A DNA stretch of 64,000 nucleotides. Origin: Paraconexibacter algicola. GTDB lineage: Bacteria; Actinomycetota; Thermoleophilia; Solirubrobacterales; Solirubrobacteraceae. The notes below the pieces were generated by a model. The model was not told where the DNA came from, searched no databases, and saw only the letters and a program-made list of their open reading frames with translations. This document shows, piece by piece, positions 9,326-16,939 of the stretch. The first letter of the stretch is position 1. Each line of letters begins with the position of its first letter. The stretch covers positions 124,001 through 188,000 of the forward strand of contig NZ_PYYB01000005.1 in NCBI RefSeq assembly GCF_003044185.1, read 5' to 3'. The position numbers were made by a program, and so were the translations under genes.

Positions 9326-10275
9326 GCGCCGAGCACGCCCGCGAGTCCGGGGTCGACCGGCCCTGGGAGCAGACCAACGAGGACTGGTGGGACTGGTACC
9401 TCTCGCTCGCCGACGCGCGCGACGGGGCGCCGACCGAGCTCGTCGCGGTCGACCCGCCGGACGCCGTCGCCCTGCCGACGCTCGACGAGCTCCGGGAGGA
9501 GCTCGCCACCCCGTACGAGCTCGGGTCCGAGGCCGTGGAGCGGTTCGAGCGCGACGGCTACGTCAAGCTCCGCGACGTGCTCTCGCCCGGCGCCCTCGCC
9601 GCCGGCCGCGCCGAGGTGCTGCGACTGGCCGCCGCCGGGGACGGTCCCGGCCGGTCCGGCTTCCTCAGCATGGACCTGATGTGGCGCAGCGGCTCGGAGG
9701 TCCTCGAGCTGTTCGCGCTGTCGCCGCGGATCGGTCGCATCGCCGCCGACCTCCTGCAGGTCGCGGAGGTGCGGCTCTACCACGACAACGTGCTCTCCAA
9801 GGAGCCCGGCTGCGGCCGCACCCCCTGGCACTTCGACGCCCACCACTTCCCGATCGCCAGCCGCGACGTGGTGACCAGCTGGGTGCCGCTCCAGGCGATC
9901 CCCGCCCCGATGGGCCCGCTGGCGTTCGCCGCCGGCAAGGACGTCTGGAAGACCGCCGAGGCCGTCGACTTCTCCTCCACCGACGACTCCTACGACCGCG
10001 GCGTCGCCGAGGCGTTCCGCGCGGCGGACGTGCAGGTCGACGACTCGCCGTTCGCGCTGGGCGAGATCTCCTTCCACCACTCGTGGTGCTTCCACTACGC
10101 CCGGCCCAACGCGACGACGCAGCCGCGGATGGTCCACGCCTCGACGTACTTCGCCGACGGCGCCCGGCTGGTGGACGAGCCGACCATGGTCTCGGGCGAC
10201 TGGCAGCGCTTCATGCCCGGCGCCCGGCCCGGCGCGGTCATCGACACGCCGCTGAACCCGATCGTCTCCCGGTGA
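9307..10275 (+). CDS. Phytanoyl-CoA dioxygenase (PhyH) family Fe(II)/2-oxoglutarate oxygenase
   Basis: A 322-residue protein of the PhyH superfamily, which couples 2-oxoglutarate decarboxylation to substrate hydroxylation at a non-haem iron. The iron-binding HxD is visible in TPWHFDAHHFP and the distal histidine in EISFHHSWCFHYARPN, followed by the arginine-containing strand that holds 2-oxoglutarate. The N-terminus has a conserved aromatic-rich start (NEDWWDWYLSLADA). The GTG at 9307 is chosen because AAGGAG at 9291-9296 is correctly spaced; the upstream in-frame ATG at 9271 has no such site. It sits between two methyltransferases, overlapping both, so the three likely modify one small molecule. 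The substrate is unknown. Confidence 0.85.
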   Translation: MDSRILSAEHARESGVDRPWEQTNEDWWDWYLSLADARDGAPTELVAVDPPDAVALPTLDELREELATPYELGSEAVERFERDGYVKLRDVLSPGALAAGRAEVLRLAAAGDGPGRSGFLSMDLMWRSGSEVLELFALSPRIGRIAADLLQVAEVRLYHDNVLSKEPGCGRTPWHFDAHHFPIASRDVVTSWVPLQAIPAPMGPLAFAAGKDVWKTAEAVDFSSTDDSYDRGVAEAFRAADVQVDDSPFALGEISFHHSWCFHYARPNATTQPRMVHASTYFADGARLVDEPTMVSGDWQRFMPGARPGAVIDTPLNPIVSR

Positions 10276-10898
10276 GCCCCGAGCGGACCGCGGCGCCCGG
10301 CGCCGACTACTGGCGGGCCCGTGCCCGCGCGCTCGGGGAGCGCGCCGTCATCTCGACCGACCACCCGGACGGCGCGGCGCTCGACGACGTGACCGCCCGG
10401 CACCGCGCCCACGTGCTCCCGGCGCTCGCCGCCGAGCTCGACGGCACCGAGCGGACCGTCCTGGACCTCGGCTGCGGCACCGGCCGGCTGACGGCCGACC
10501 TCGCCGCCGCGGTCGGCGGCCGCGCGATCGGCGTCGACCCGGTGCCCGAGCTGCTGGCGCTCGCCCCCGCGTCGGCGGCCACGGAGTTCCGCACGCTGGA
10601 GGTCGGCGAGCCCCTGCCGCTGGCCGACGACGAGGTCGACGTCGTGTTCACCCTCACCGTGCTGGGCGGGCTGCTCCACGACGACGAGCTCGACGCCACC
10701 GCCGGTGAGATCCGCCGGGTGTTGCGCCCGGGCGGGCTGCTCCTGCTCGCCGAGTCGGTGTCCGACCTGCCGCGCGTCGAGCACTGGGTGCCGCGCTCGG
10801 CCGACGACTACGCGCAGGCGTTCCCCTGGGCGGACCTGCGCGTGGCGGCCCGCTTCGACGACGCCGGCGACCCGATCGCGGTGCTGGCCGGGCGCTGA
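10272..10898 (+). CDS. Class I SAM-dependent methyltransferase (UbiE/Methyltransf_11-like)
   Basis: A 208-residue methyltransferase whose GTG start overlaps the PhyH stop in a GTGA junction. Motif I is TVLDLGCGTGRLTADLA, motif II has the acidic GVDPVPEL, and the IRRVLRPGGLLLLAES strand is the usual motif IV-V region of Methyltransf_11 enzymes. It is the third gene of the operon starting at 8393. The frame is open for thousands of bases upstream, but only this last part has methyltransferase sequence and a coupled start. The substrate is unknown; it most likely acts on the same molecule as its two partners. Confidence 0.82.
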   Translation: MSPERTAAPGADYWRARARALGERAVISTDHPDGAALDDVTARHRAHVLPALAAELDGTERTVLDLGCGTGRLTADLAAAVGGRAIGVDPVPELLALAPASAATEFRTLEVGEPLPLADDEVDVVFTLTVLGGLLHDDELDATAGEIRRVLRPGGLLLLAESVSDLPRVEHWVPRSADDYAQAFPWADLRVAARFDDAGDPIAVLAGR

Positions 10899-10907
10899 GC
10901 GGGCGGC

Positions 10908-12138
10908 TCAGCCGTCCAGCGAGGCGATCTTCGGGACCATGCGGTCCTCGATGCGCTTGGCGGCCAGCGCGTCGACCGCGTTCTCCAGCAGCGAGAAGTA
11001 CACGCTGCGGCCCCCGGTGGTCGTGCAGAAGCCGCTCAGCGCGCTGACGCCCCGCAGCGTGCCCGTCTTCGCGCTGCAACGGCCCTCGGCCGCCGTCCCG
11101 CGCATGCGCCCGGCGAGGGTGCCGCTGCGGCCGATCACCGGCAGCGAGGTCCGCCACGCGGTCCGCACGTCGGCCGGCTGGCGGTCCATCGCCTGCAGCA
11201 GCGTCACGAGTTGGCGCGGGGAGGCCTTGTCGGCGCGCGAGAGGCCCGAGCCGTCGACCATCGCGGTCGGCCGCACCCCGATCCCGCGCAGCGTCGTGCG
11301 CATCACCGCGATGCCCGCGGCGGTCGTGCCCGCGGTCCCGAAGCGGGCCCCGAGGCCCTTCACGAGCATCTCGGCGTAGAAGTTGTCCGACGGCTGGTTC
11401 GTCGTGGCGGCCAGCTGCGCCATCGGCGGGGAGTCGACCGTGGCCAGCGGCGCGGCGAGGTCGACGTCGGCCCGGGGGAGGGTCTGCACGCGCGGCATGC
11501 CCGAGCGTGATCTTCGCCGCGCGCAGGAACGCGTGGAGCCGCTCGGCGGCCTCCAGCGCGGGCCCGCCCGCCGGGTCCGGCCGCCCGTGCGACCAGGTCA
11601 GTGCGCCGAGCCAGCCGCCGAGGTCGTCGTCGGGGCGGAAGCCGGAGTCGTAGCTGCCGCGGCGCCGGTCGAACAGGGACTCGTCGGCGAGGACGCCGCC
11701 GCGGACGCGCCGCACGCCCGCCGTCTTCAGCTCGGCGACGAGCGCCTTCAGCGCGACGTCGTTGAGCGCCGGGTCGCCGGCGCCGACGAGGTGCAGGTCG
11801 TCGATCGACCCGTCCTCGACCTCCCCGCCGGGCGGGGCGAGCACGCGCGTCTCGAGCGTCGCGCGCGGCCCGAACTTCAGCAGCGCGGCGGCGGTCGTGA
11901 ACAGCTTCTCGTTGGAGGCCGGGCTGAGCGACGTGGTCGCGCGGCGCTGGAAGAGGACCTTCCCGGTGCGGGCGTCGACGACGAGCGCGGCGGCCTGGGA
12001 GCCCAGGCGCTGGTGCAGCGTCGAGAGCTGCGCCTTGAGCCGGGACTCGTCGAGGGCGTGCGCGGGGGCGGCGGAGAGGGCCGCGAGCACGAGGCCCAGG
12101 ACGGCCGCGCCGGCGCGGGAGCGACGGTGGGACGACAT
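10908..12138 (-). pseudogene. dacB: D-Ala-D-Ala carboxypeptidase/endopeptidase, PBP4 (DacB) family, interrupted by a one-base frameshift
   Basis: The gene begins at ATG 12138 with a signal peptide (AGAAVLGLVLAALSAAPAHA, about 9-28) and the SxxK active site in SPASNEKLF (S75, K78). That frame reads correctly down to KITLG near 11503, then turns into nonsense. The continuation lies in the next frame from about 11498 to 10908 and contains the SxN motif (NQPSDNFYAEML) and KTG (SAKTGTLRGVS). Removing one base from the GGG run at 11500-11502 (minus strand) joins the halves as TLGMPRVQ and gives 409 residues, a normal family length. All three catalytic motifs survive, so this is either a recent inactivation or a sequencing error. 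A TACCGT -10 box precedes the start by nine bases. Confidence 0.8.
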
Positions 12139-12147
12139 GCGCGCACC

Positions 12148-12153
12148 ACGGTA
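12148..12153 (-). promoter_or_regulatory. -10 element (TACCGT) of the dacB-like gene
   Basis: On the minus strand TACCGT is followed by nine bases and then the ATG at 12138, consistent with a leaderless or nearly leaderless transcript. Confidence 0.45.
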
Positions 12154-12204
12154 GCGGCCGGACCCGTCGGCGCGCGCCGGACCGGGCTCCGGGTTGTGGT
12201 GCGC

Positions 12205-13311
12205 TCAGGCGACCGCGGTCTCGAGGGCGCGCGCGACGCGCTCGACGTCCTGCGGGCGGTGCGGCACGGTCAGCCGGATCCGTGCGGGGTCCCCGAGCGG
12301 GCCGCCGCTGCGGACCGCGATGCCCGCGCGCTGCAGGTGCTCGGCGAGGTCGCCGCCGCCGTGCCCGCGCGCGCCGATCCACAGCACGTTGGCCTGCGAC
12401 GGGGTGACCGTCAGCGGCAGCCCGGCGACCGCCTCGAGCAGCCGGGCGCGCTGCGCGGTGATGACGGCGGCGCGCTGGGCGGGCAGGCCCGCGTGGTGGC
12501 GGACGGCCTCGAGCACCCCGGCGACGGCGAGGTCGCCGAGCCCGAGCGACGGCTCGAGCTGCTCCAGCAGCGCGGCGGCGTCCGGGCCGCCGACCGCGTA
12601 GCCGCAGCGCAGGCCCGCCAGGCCCCACGCCTTGGAGAACGTGCGGAACACCAGCAGCCGGGGGTGCTCGGCGGTGAGGTGCAGCGCGGCGTCGCGCTCC
12701 TCGGCGGTGACGTAGTCGCGCAGCGCCTCGTCGAGCACGACGACGACCCGCTCGGGCAGCGCGGTCAGGAGCCGCGCGAGCTCGCCGCGGCGCAGCAGCT
12801 CCCCGGTCGGGTCGTTGGGGTTGGCCAGCGCGACGATCCGGGTGCGCTCGTTGACCGCGCGCAGCAGCGCGTCGACCGAGAACCCCGGGACCGGGACCGC
12901 GACGCCCTGCGCCGCCCGGGCGACGATCGGGTGCAGCGGGTAGCCGGGCCACGGCGTGACGAGCTCGTCCCCGGGGGCCAGCAGCGCGTGCGCGGCGGCG
13001 GTCATCAGCTGCGCGGACCCGTCCCCGACGACGACGCGTTCGGGCTCCAGCCCCAGCGCGTGGGCGAGCTCCCCGCGCAGCTCGCCGCCCTGGCGCTCCT
13101 GGTAGCGGTGCAGGCCGCGGCGCGCCGCGTAGGTGATCGCGTCGACCACGCGGGAGGGCGGGTACTCCGGCCAGGTGGTGACCGAGAGGTCCAGCGGCTC
13201 GACGCGCGAGAGCGCGCTGCGCCGGCGCTCCTGCGCCTCCTCGCGCAGGCCGCGGTTGACCTCCTCGGCGGGGACCGCCTCGAACTGCCGGTAGTAGTCG
13301 CGGATGCCCAC
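12205..13311 (-). CDS. HisC-like class I/II aminotransferase (PLP-dependent)
   Basis: A 368-residue fold-type I PLP enzyme. Visible landmarks are the substrate-binding N-terminus (LDLSVTTWPEYPPSRVV), ALANPNDPTGELL with the conserved asparagine, the aspartate strand VVVVLDEALRDYV, and the PLP lysine in RTFSKAWGLAGLRCGY. The C-terminal arginine motif is in RSGGPLGDPARIRLTV. It resembles histidinol-phosphate aminotransferase and the CobD-type decarboxylases, but no his or cob gene is nearby, so the reaction is left open. The start is GTG at 13311, fourteen bases below the upstream membrane-protein gene, and the two probably form one transcript from the promoter at 13806. Confidence 0.8.
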   Translation of the reverse strand: MGIRDYYRQFEAVPAEEVNRGLREEAQERRRSALSRVEPLDLSVTTWPEYPPSRVVDAITYAARRGLHRYQERQGGELRGELAHALGLEPERVVVGDGSAQLMTAAAHALLAPGDELVTPWPGYPLHPIVARAAQGVAVPVPGFSVDALLRAVNERTRIVALANPNDPTGELLRRGELARLLTALPERVVVVLDEALRDYVTAEERDAALHLTAEHPRLLVFRTFSKAWGLAGLRCGYAVGGPDAAALLEQLEPSLGLGDLAVAGVLEAVRHHAGLPAQRAAVITAQRARLLEAVAGLPLTVTPSQANVLWIGARGHGGGDLAEHLQRAGIAVRSGGPLGDPARIRLTVPHRPQDVERVARALETAVA

Positions 13312-13325
13312 CGTCGGCGCCCCGG

Positions 13326-13799
13326 TCAGCCGGTCGGGGCCAGCGAGGCCCCGGGCCCGGCGATGAGCAGCAGCCAGCCGATGAACAGCGTCGCGCCGAT
13401 CGCGGCGGTGATCCCGAAGACGCGGCCGATCACCCCGTCGCGCTGGTCGATGCCCGCCGCGCGCCGCACGAGGATCCACAGCTGGTCGAGCCGCTTGAGC
13501 ACCATCAGGCCGCCGAACAGGACGGCCAGCAGGACCGCGAAGCCGACGAGCAGCCCGACGCCGAGGTTGTCGGTGCGGAACTGCACCTGCGAGGCGACCC
13601 ACAGCGACCCGGCGGGGATCGGTCCCCAGTAGAGCGCCGAGATCAGCGCCATCAGCCCGAGGATCGCGGCGGCGAGCAGCCGGTCGATCCGCTGCCGGGA
13701 CGCGCTGCCCCGCTGGGGCAGCGCGCGGTACTTCACCGGGGCGGTTCCCGGGCGTCGCCCGATGAACAGCCCGCCGTTGTCGGTGGGATCCGTCCTCAC
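13326..13799 (-). CDS. Small membrane protein of unknown function
   Basis: A 157-residue protein with a basic N-terminal tail and three hydrophobic segments (about residues 41-62, 79-101 and 125-150). The last loop contains a short basic/acidic stretch (RRAAGIDQRDGVIGRVFG). I do not recognise a family. The GTG at 13799 lies six bases after a TACCCT -10 box, giving a leaderless start. The stop is 14 bases before the aminotransferase start, so the pair look co-transcribed. Confidence 0.6.
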   Translation of the reverse strand: MRTDPTDNGGLFIGRRPGTAPVKYRALPQRGSASRQRIDRLLAAAILGLMALISALYWGPIPAGSLWVASQVQFRTDNLGVGLLVGFAVLLAVLFGGLMVLKRLDQLWILVRRAAGIDQRDGVIGRVFGITAAIGATLFIGWLLLIAGPGASLAPTG

Positions 13800-13805
13800 A
13801 CGCGC

Positions 13806-13811
13806 AGGGTA
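13806..13811 (-). promoter_or_regulatory. -10 element (TACCCT) of the membrane protein-aminotransferase pair
   Basis: On the minus strand TACCCT is followed by six bases and the GTG at 13799. It fits the leaderless promoter pattern. Confidence 0.45.
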
Positions 13812-13829
13812 GCGCGGCGTGCGCGCGCG

Positions 13830-15617
13830 TCAGCCGGCATACAGGGCGTCGAACCGGTCGGCGTACTTCTCGTTGACGACGTTGCGCTTGACCTTGAGCG
13901 TCGGGGTCAGCTCGCCGGTCTCCTGCGAGAGGTCGTGCTCGAGGATGAAGAAGCGCTTGACCTGCTCGACCTGCGCGTACTTCGCGTTGGCCTTGTCGAG
14001 CTCCGCCTGGATCAGCGCGTGGACCTCGGGGTGGGCGGCGAGCGCGGCGATGCTCGTGTCCTCGATCCCGGCCGCGGTGGCCCAGGGGACGATCTCCTCC
14101 TCGTCGAGCGTGATGAGCATCGACGGGTACGCGCGACGGTCGCCGTGCATCATCGCCTGCGAGACCCAGCGGCTCTGCTTCATGTCGTTCTCGAGGTTCG
14201 CGGGCGTGAGGTTCTTGCCGCCCGCGGTGATGATGATGTCCTTCTTGCGGCCGACGATCGTGAGGTAGCCGTCGTCGTCGAGCCGGCCGAGGTCGCCGGT
14301 GTGCAGCCAGCCGTCGACGATCGTCCCGAACGACGCGTCGTCGTTCTTGTAGTAGCCCTGGAAGATGTTCGCGCCGCGCACGAGCACCTCGCCGTCGTCG
14401 GCGATCCGCAGCTCGACGCCCGGCAGCGCCCGGCCGACCGTGCCGAACCGGTGGTGCTCGATCGTGGAGATCGTCGACGCGGTGGCCGTCTCGGTCATGC
14501 CGTAGCCCTCCATGACCGGGACGCCGCAGGCGAAGAAGAACTCGAGGATGTCCTTCGCGATCGGGGCGGCGCCGGTGACCGCCTGGCGGACGTTGCCACC
14601 GAACGCGGCGCGCACGTTGCGGAACAGGCGCTCCTCCGCCTGCTCGAACGGGCCGCGCAGCTCGTCGGGGATCGGCACGCCGGCCGCCTCGAGCTCCCGG
14701 ACCTTGACGCCGAGCTTCGTGGCGGCCTGGATCAGCGCCGGGTCGCCCTGCGAGGTGACGAGCGTGTAGATCTTCTCGAAGATCCGGGGGACCGACGGCA
14801 GGTAGCTGGGCTGGACCTCCTGGAGCTCCCCGACGATCGCCTTGGGGTCGCCGCCGAAGTACGCGATCGTCGAGCCGAGGTCGATGCTCAGCAGCTGGAT
14901 CAGCAGCGCGAACGAGTGCGCCAGCGGCAGGAACAGGTACGTGACGTCGCCCTCGTGCAGCACGTCGACCTGCTCGCACATGTCGAGGATCGCGCGGTAG
15001 TTGCCGTGGCTGAGCACGCAGCCCTTCGGCGGCCCGGTGGTGCCCGACGTGTAGATGAACGTGAACGGGTCCTCGGGGCGTACGGCGGCGGCGCGCTCGC
15101 GCAGCTCCGCCTCGCCGCGCGCGCGGCCGCGCTCGCGCAGGTCGGCGACCGGGATCGCGTCGCCGACGTCCCCGGCGGGGTCGACGACGATGACGTGCCG
15201 CAGCGCGGGCAGCCGGTCGCGGACGGCGGTGATCTTCGCGACCTGGTCCGCGTCCTCGCAGACGACGGCGACGGCCTCGGAGTTGCCGACGACCCACTCG
15301 CACTCCTGCGGCGAGTTGGTCGGGTAGATCGGGACGACGACCGCGCCGGCGCTCGAGATGGCGAGGTCGGCGTAGGTCCAGTCGGGGCGGGTCGTGGCGA
15401 GGATCGCCACGCGGTCGCCGGGGGCGATGCCCAGGTCGATGAGTCCGCGCCCGATCTCGCTGGTGATCGCGCCGACCTCGGCGAACGTGACGTCGCGCCA
15501 CTCGCCGCCGGTCTTGTAGCGGACGAGCGGGCGGTCGGCGAACTGCTCGGCGGCGAGGCCGATGAGGTCCGCGATCGTCGCGGACCCGGTGTTCTCGACG
15601 GGGGTGGACGCCTCCAT
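13830..15617 (-). CDS. Long-chain acyl-CoA synthetase (FadD15-like)
   Basis: A 595-residue AMP-forming acyl-CoA ligase that activates fatty acids with ATP and CoA. The P-loop-like A3 motif FTFIYTSGTTGPPKG, the VMEGYGMTETATAS motif, YKNDDASFGTIVDGWLHTGD and the C-terminal GRKKDIIITAGGKNLTP hinge/lysine region are present in the right order. Sequence style matches the FadD15/FACL group of actinobacteria. The ATG at 15617 is preceded by GAGGAG at about 15624-15629. The 5' leader holds a 7-bp GC hairpin (15644-15662). The gene is likely used for fatty acid activation for lipid synthesis or beta-oxidation, in keeping with the acyl-CoA dehydrogenases elsewhere in the window. Confidence 0.93.
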   Translation of the reverse strand: MEASTPVENTGSATIADLIGLAAEQFADRPLVRYKTGGEWRDVTFAEVGAITSEIGRGLIDLGIAPGDRVAILATTRPDWTYADLAISSAGAVVVPIYPTNSPQECEWVVGNSEAVAVVCEDADQVAKITAVRDRLPALRHVIVVDPAGDVGDAIPVADLRERGRARGEAELRERAAAVRPEDPFTFIYTSGTTGPPKGCVLSHGNYRAILDMCEQVDVLHEGDVTYLFLPLAHSFALLIQLLSIDLGSTIAYFGGDPKAIVGELQEVQPSYLPSVPRIFEKIYTLVTSQGDPALIQAATKLGVKVRELEAAGVPIPDELRGPFEQAEERLFRNVRAAFGGNVRQAVTGAAPIAKDILEFFFACGVPVMEGYGMTETATASTISTIEHHRFGTVGRALPGVELRIADDGEVLVRGANIFQGYYKNDDASFGTIVDGWLHTGDLGRLDDDGYLTIVGRKKDIIITAGGKNLTPANLENDMKQSRWVSQAMMHGDRRAYPSMLITLDEEEIVPWATAAGIEDTSIAALAAHPEVHALIQAELDKANAKYAQVEQVKRFFILEHDLSQETGELTPTLKVKRNVVNEKYADRFDALYAG

Positions 15618-15643
15618 CGTTGCTCCTCTCCTCGGGGACCCAG

Positions 15644-15675
15644 CCGCCCGCGGGGCGGGCGGTGGATCGATGCTA
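15644..15675 (-). promoter_or_regulatory. Leader hairpin and -10 (TAGCAT) ahead of fadD15-like gene
   Basis: On the minus strand TAGCAT (15670-15675) could be the -10 box. It is followed in the leader by CCGCCCG-N5-CGGGCGG (15644-15662), a perfect 7-bp stem, before the GAGGAG ribosome site. Neither element is proven. Confidence 0.3.
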
Positions 15676-15722
15676 TCCGCAGTCCGCGGGGTCGCGGGGA
15701 GGGTGCGGTGCGGCGCGGAGGC

Positions 15723-15902
15723 TCAGGCGGATGCCGGTGTCGGCCGTTCGGCGGACTGCTGGTGCAGGCTCGCCATGAAGAGGGTCTTGTCGATGCGGCC
15801 CTGGAAGATCGGGACCCCCAGCTCGACGCACTTCTCGATCACGTCCCGCCGGCTGAGACCGGTCTCTCGGGCGAGCTCGGTGGGCGTCAGGTGAATGGCC
15901 AT
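15723..15902 (-). CDS. Small helix-turn-helix-like protein (59 aa)
   Basis: A 59-residue protein starting at ATG 15902 with a strong AGGAGG site (15913-15918). The sequence LTPTELARETGLSRRDVIEKCVE looks like a helix-turn-helix, followed by a short beta segment (LGVPIFQGRIDKTLF). The arrangement resembles the small helical N-terminal modules of IF-2 or MerR/excisionase-type DNA binders, but it is too short for confident assignment. The gene has an unusually good promoter and an inverted repeat in its leader, so it may be an abundant DNA- or RNA-binding regulator that controls itself. Function unknown. Confidence 0.65.
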   Translation of the reverse strand: MAIHLTPTELARETGLSRRDVIEKCVELGVPIFQGRIDKTLFMASLHQQSAERPTPASA

Positions 15903-15924
15903 TCGGGTGGGACCTCCTGGTGGT

Positions 15925-15939
15925 TCGTGACGATCACGA
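15925..15939. repeat. Inverted repeat TCGTGA-CGA-TCACGA in the leader of the small HTH gene
   Basis: A perfect 6-bp inverted repeat with three-base spacer lies between the -10 box and the ribosome site of the 59-residue HTH-like gene. This is a natural place for an autorepressor operator. Confidence 0.4.
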
Positions 15940-15951
15940 CATGACCGTTCG

Positions 15952-15980
15952 ACCGTACACCCGGTCACGGACACCATCAA
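15952..15980 (-). promoter_or_regulatory. Promoter TTGATG-N17-TACGGT for the small HTH gene
   Basis: On the minus strand TTGATG (15975-15980) and TACGGT (15952-15957) are separated by 17 bases, close to the housekeeping consensus. The leader of about 40 bases carries an inverted repeat and AGGAGG. Confidence 0.6.
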
Positions 15981-16021
15981 CTAAAGGTTTGCTCAACCAC
16001 GACGGCCGTCGCGGCGCCCGG

Positions 16022-16786
16022 TCAGATCGGGTTCCAGATGTCCACGAAGTGGTGCGTGACGCCGTGCCGGGCGGCGAGGTGGTCGCCGAGCGCGCGGACC
16101 CCGTGGGTCTCGGTCGCGTAGTGGCCGGCGGCGACGAACGTGATCGCGTTCTCGCGCGCGGCGAGCATCGCCCGCTCGGCGGGCTCGCCGGTGACGAACG
16201 CGTCGAGGCCCGCCGCGACCGCCTCGTGCAGGTGGTCGCTCCCCGCCCCCGAGACGATGCCGACGCGGCGCACGCGCTCCGGGCCCGCGTCGAACACCAG
16301 CGGCTCGCGGTCGTGGCAGACGCCGCGCACGCGGGAGACGAGCTCCTCGCGGGTGATCCCGTCCCCGGGGAACGTGCCGGCCACGCCGATCGTGCGGCCC
16401 TTGTGGACGCCGAACGCCTCCCAGCGCTCGCAGCCGATCCCGCGCGCGAGCAGGGCGTTGTTGCCGAGCTCGAGGTGCGCGTCGAGCGGCAGGTGGTAGG
16501 CCGCGAGCGAGATCTCGCGCTCGAGCAGGAGCCGCAGGCGACGCGCGGCGGGCCGGTCGAGCGCCAGCGGCGCGCCGTGCCAGAACAGGCCGTGGTGCAC
16601 GAGCACGAGGTCGGCGTCGAGGGCGACCGCCCGCTCGAGCAGCTCGAGACCGGCGGACACGCCGGTGACGACCGTCGCGACCGTCCCCCGGCCGGGGACC
16701 TGCAGGCCGTTGGGCGCGTAGTCCGGGAACCCCGGCGCGTCCAGCAGCGTGTCGAGATCGGCGAGCAGGTCGTCCAGAAGCGCCAT
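16022..16786 (-). CDS. NIF3/YbgI-family dinuclear metal protein (DUF34)
   Basis: A 254-residue protein of the Nif3-like family (GTP cyclohydrolase I type 2 / DUF34), a widely conserved hexameric ring with two metal ions per subunit whose biochemical role is not settled. The conserved histidines of LVLVHHGLFWHG, the YHLPLDAH motif, the FVTGEPAERAML segment and the C-terminal AAGHYATETHGVRALGDHL metal ligands are all seen. The ATG at 16786 begins MALLDDLLADLDTLLDAPGF, the normal start of the family. The gene is divergent from the sigma factor gene. Nothing is unusual about length or motifs. Confidence 0.9.
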   Translation of the reverse strand: MALLDDLLADLDTLLDAPGFPDYAPNGLQVPGRGTVATVVTGVSAGLELLERAVALDADLVLVHHGLFWHGAPLALDRPAARRLRLLLEREISLAAYHLPLDAHLELGNNALLARGIGCERWEAFGVHKGRTIGVAGTFPGDGITREELVSRVRGVCHDREPLVFDAGPERVRRVGIVSGAGSDHLHEAVAAGLDAFVTGEPAERAMLAARENAITFVAAGHYATETHGVRALGDHLAARHGVTHHFVDIWNPI

Positions 16787-16848
16787 GGCCCGGTACGACA
16801 CACGGTCGAGGCGCGATTGTCCAGCGGGCCGAACCTGCACGCCACGCC

Positions 16849-16878
16849 TTGCCCGGGGCCTCCACTGAACGCTAGAGT
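16849..16878 (+). promoter_or_regulatory. Promoter TTGCCC-N18-TAGAGT for the sigma-factor gene
   Basis: TTGCCC (16849-16854) and TAGAGT (16873-16878) are 18 bases apart. Transcription would begin near 16885, downstream of the only conventional upstream start (TTG 16817), which supports initiation further in, at 16940. Confidence 0.5.
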
Positions 16879-16939
16879 TCGCGCCCGGTGCGGCGCACGG
16901 ACGCCGCCGCTGCCGCCACCCGGGTCCAGGAGAACGACC

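Noticed and set aside
5370-10271. Upstream part of a very long plus-strand open frame that ends at 10898
   Set aside because: It runs out of frame through ligA, the repeat protein and PhyH and gives Arg/Ala-rich nonsense. Only the last 209 codons from GTG 10272 encode a methyltransferase.
11490-11510. Programmed ribosomal frameshift in the dacB-like gene
   Set aside because: No slippery heptamer or downstream structure typical of programmed events; a one-base change in a short G run is simpler.
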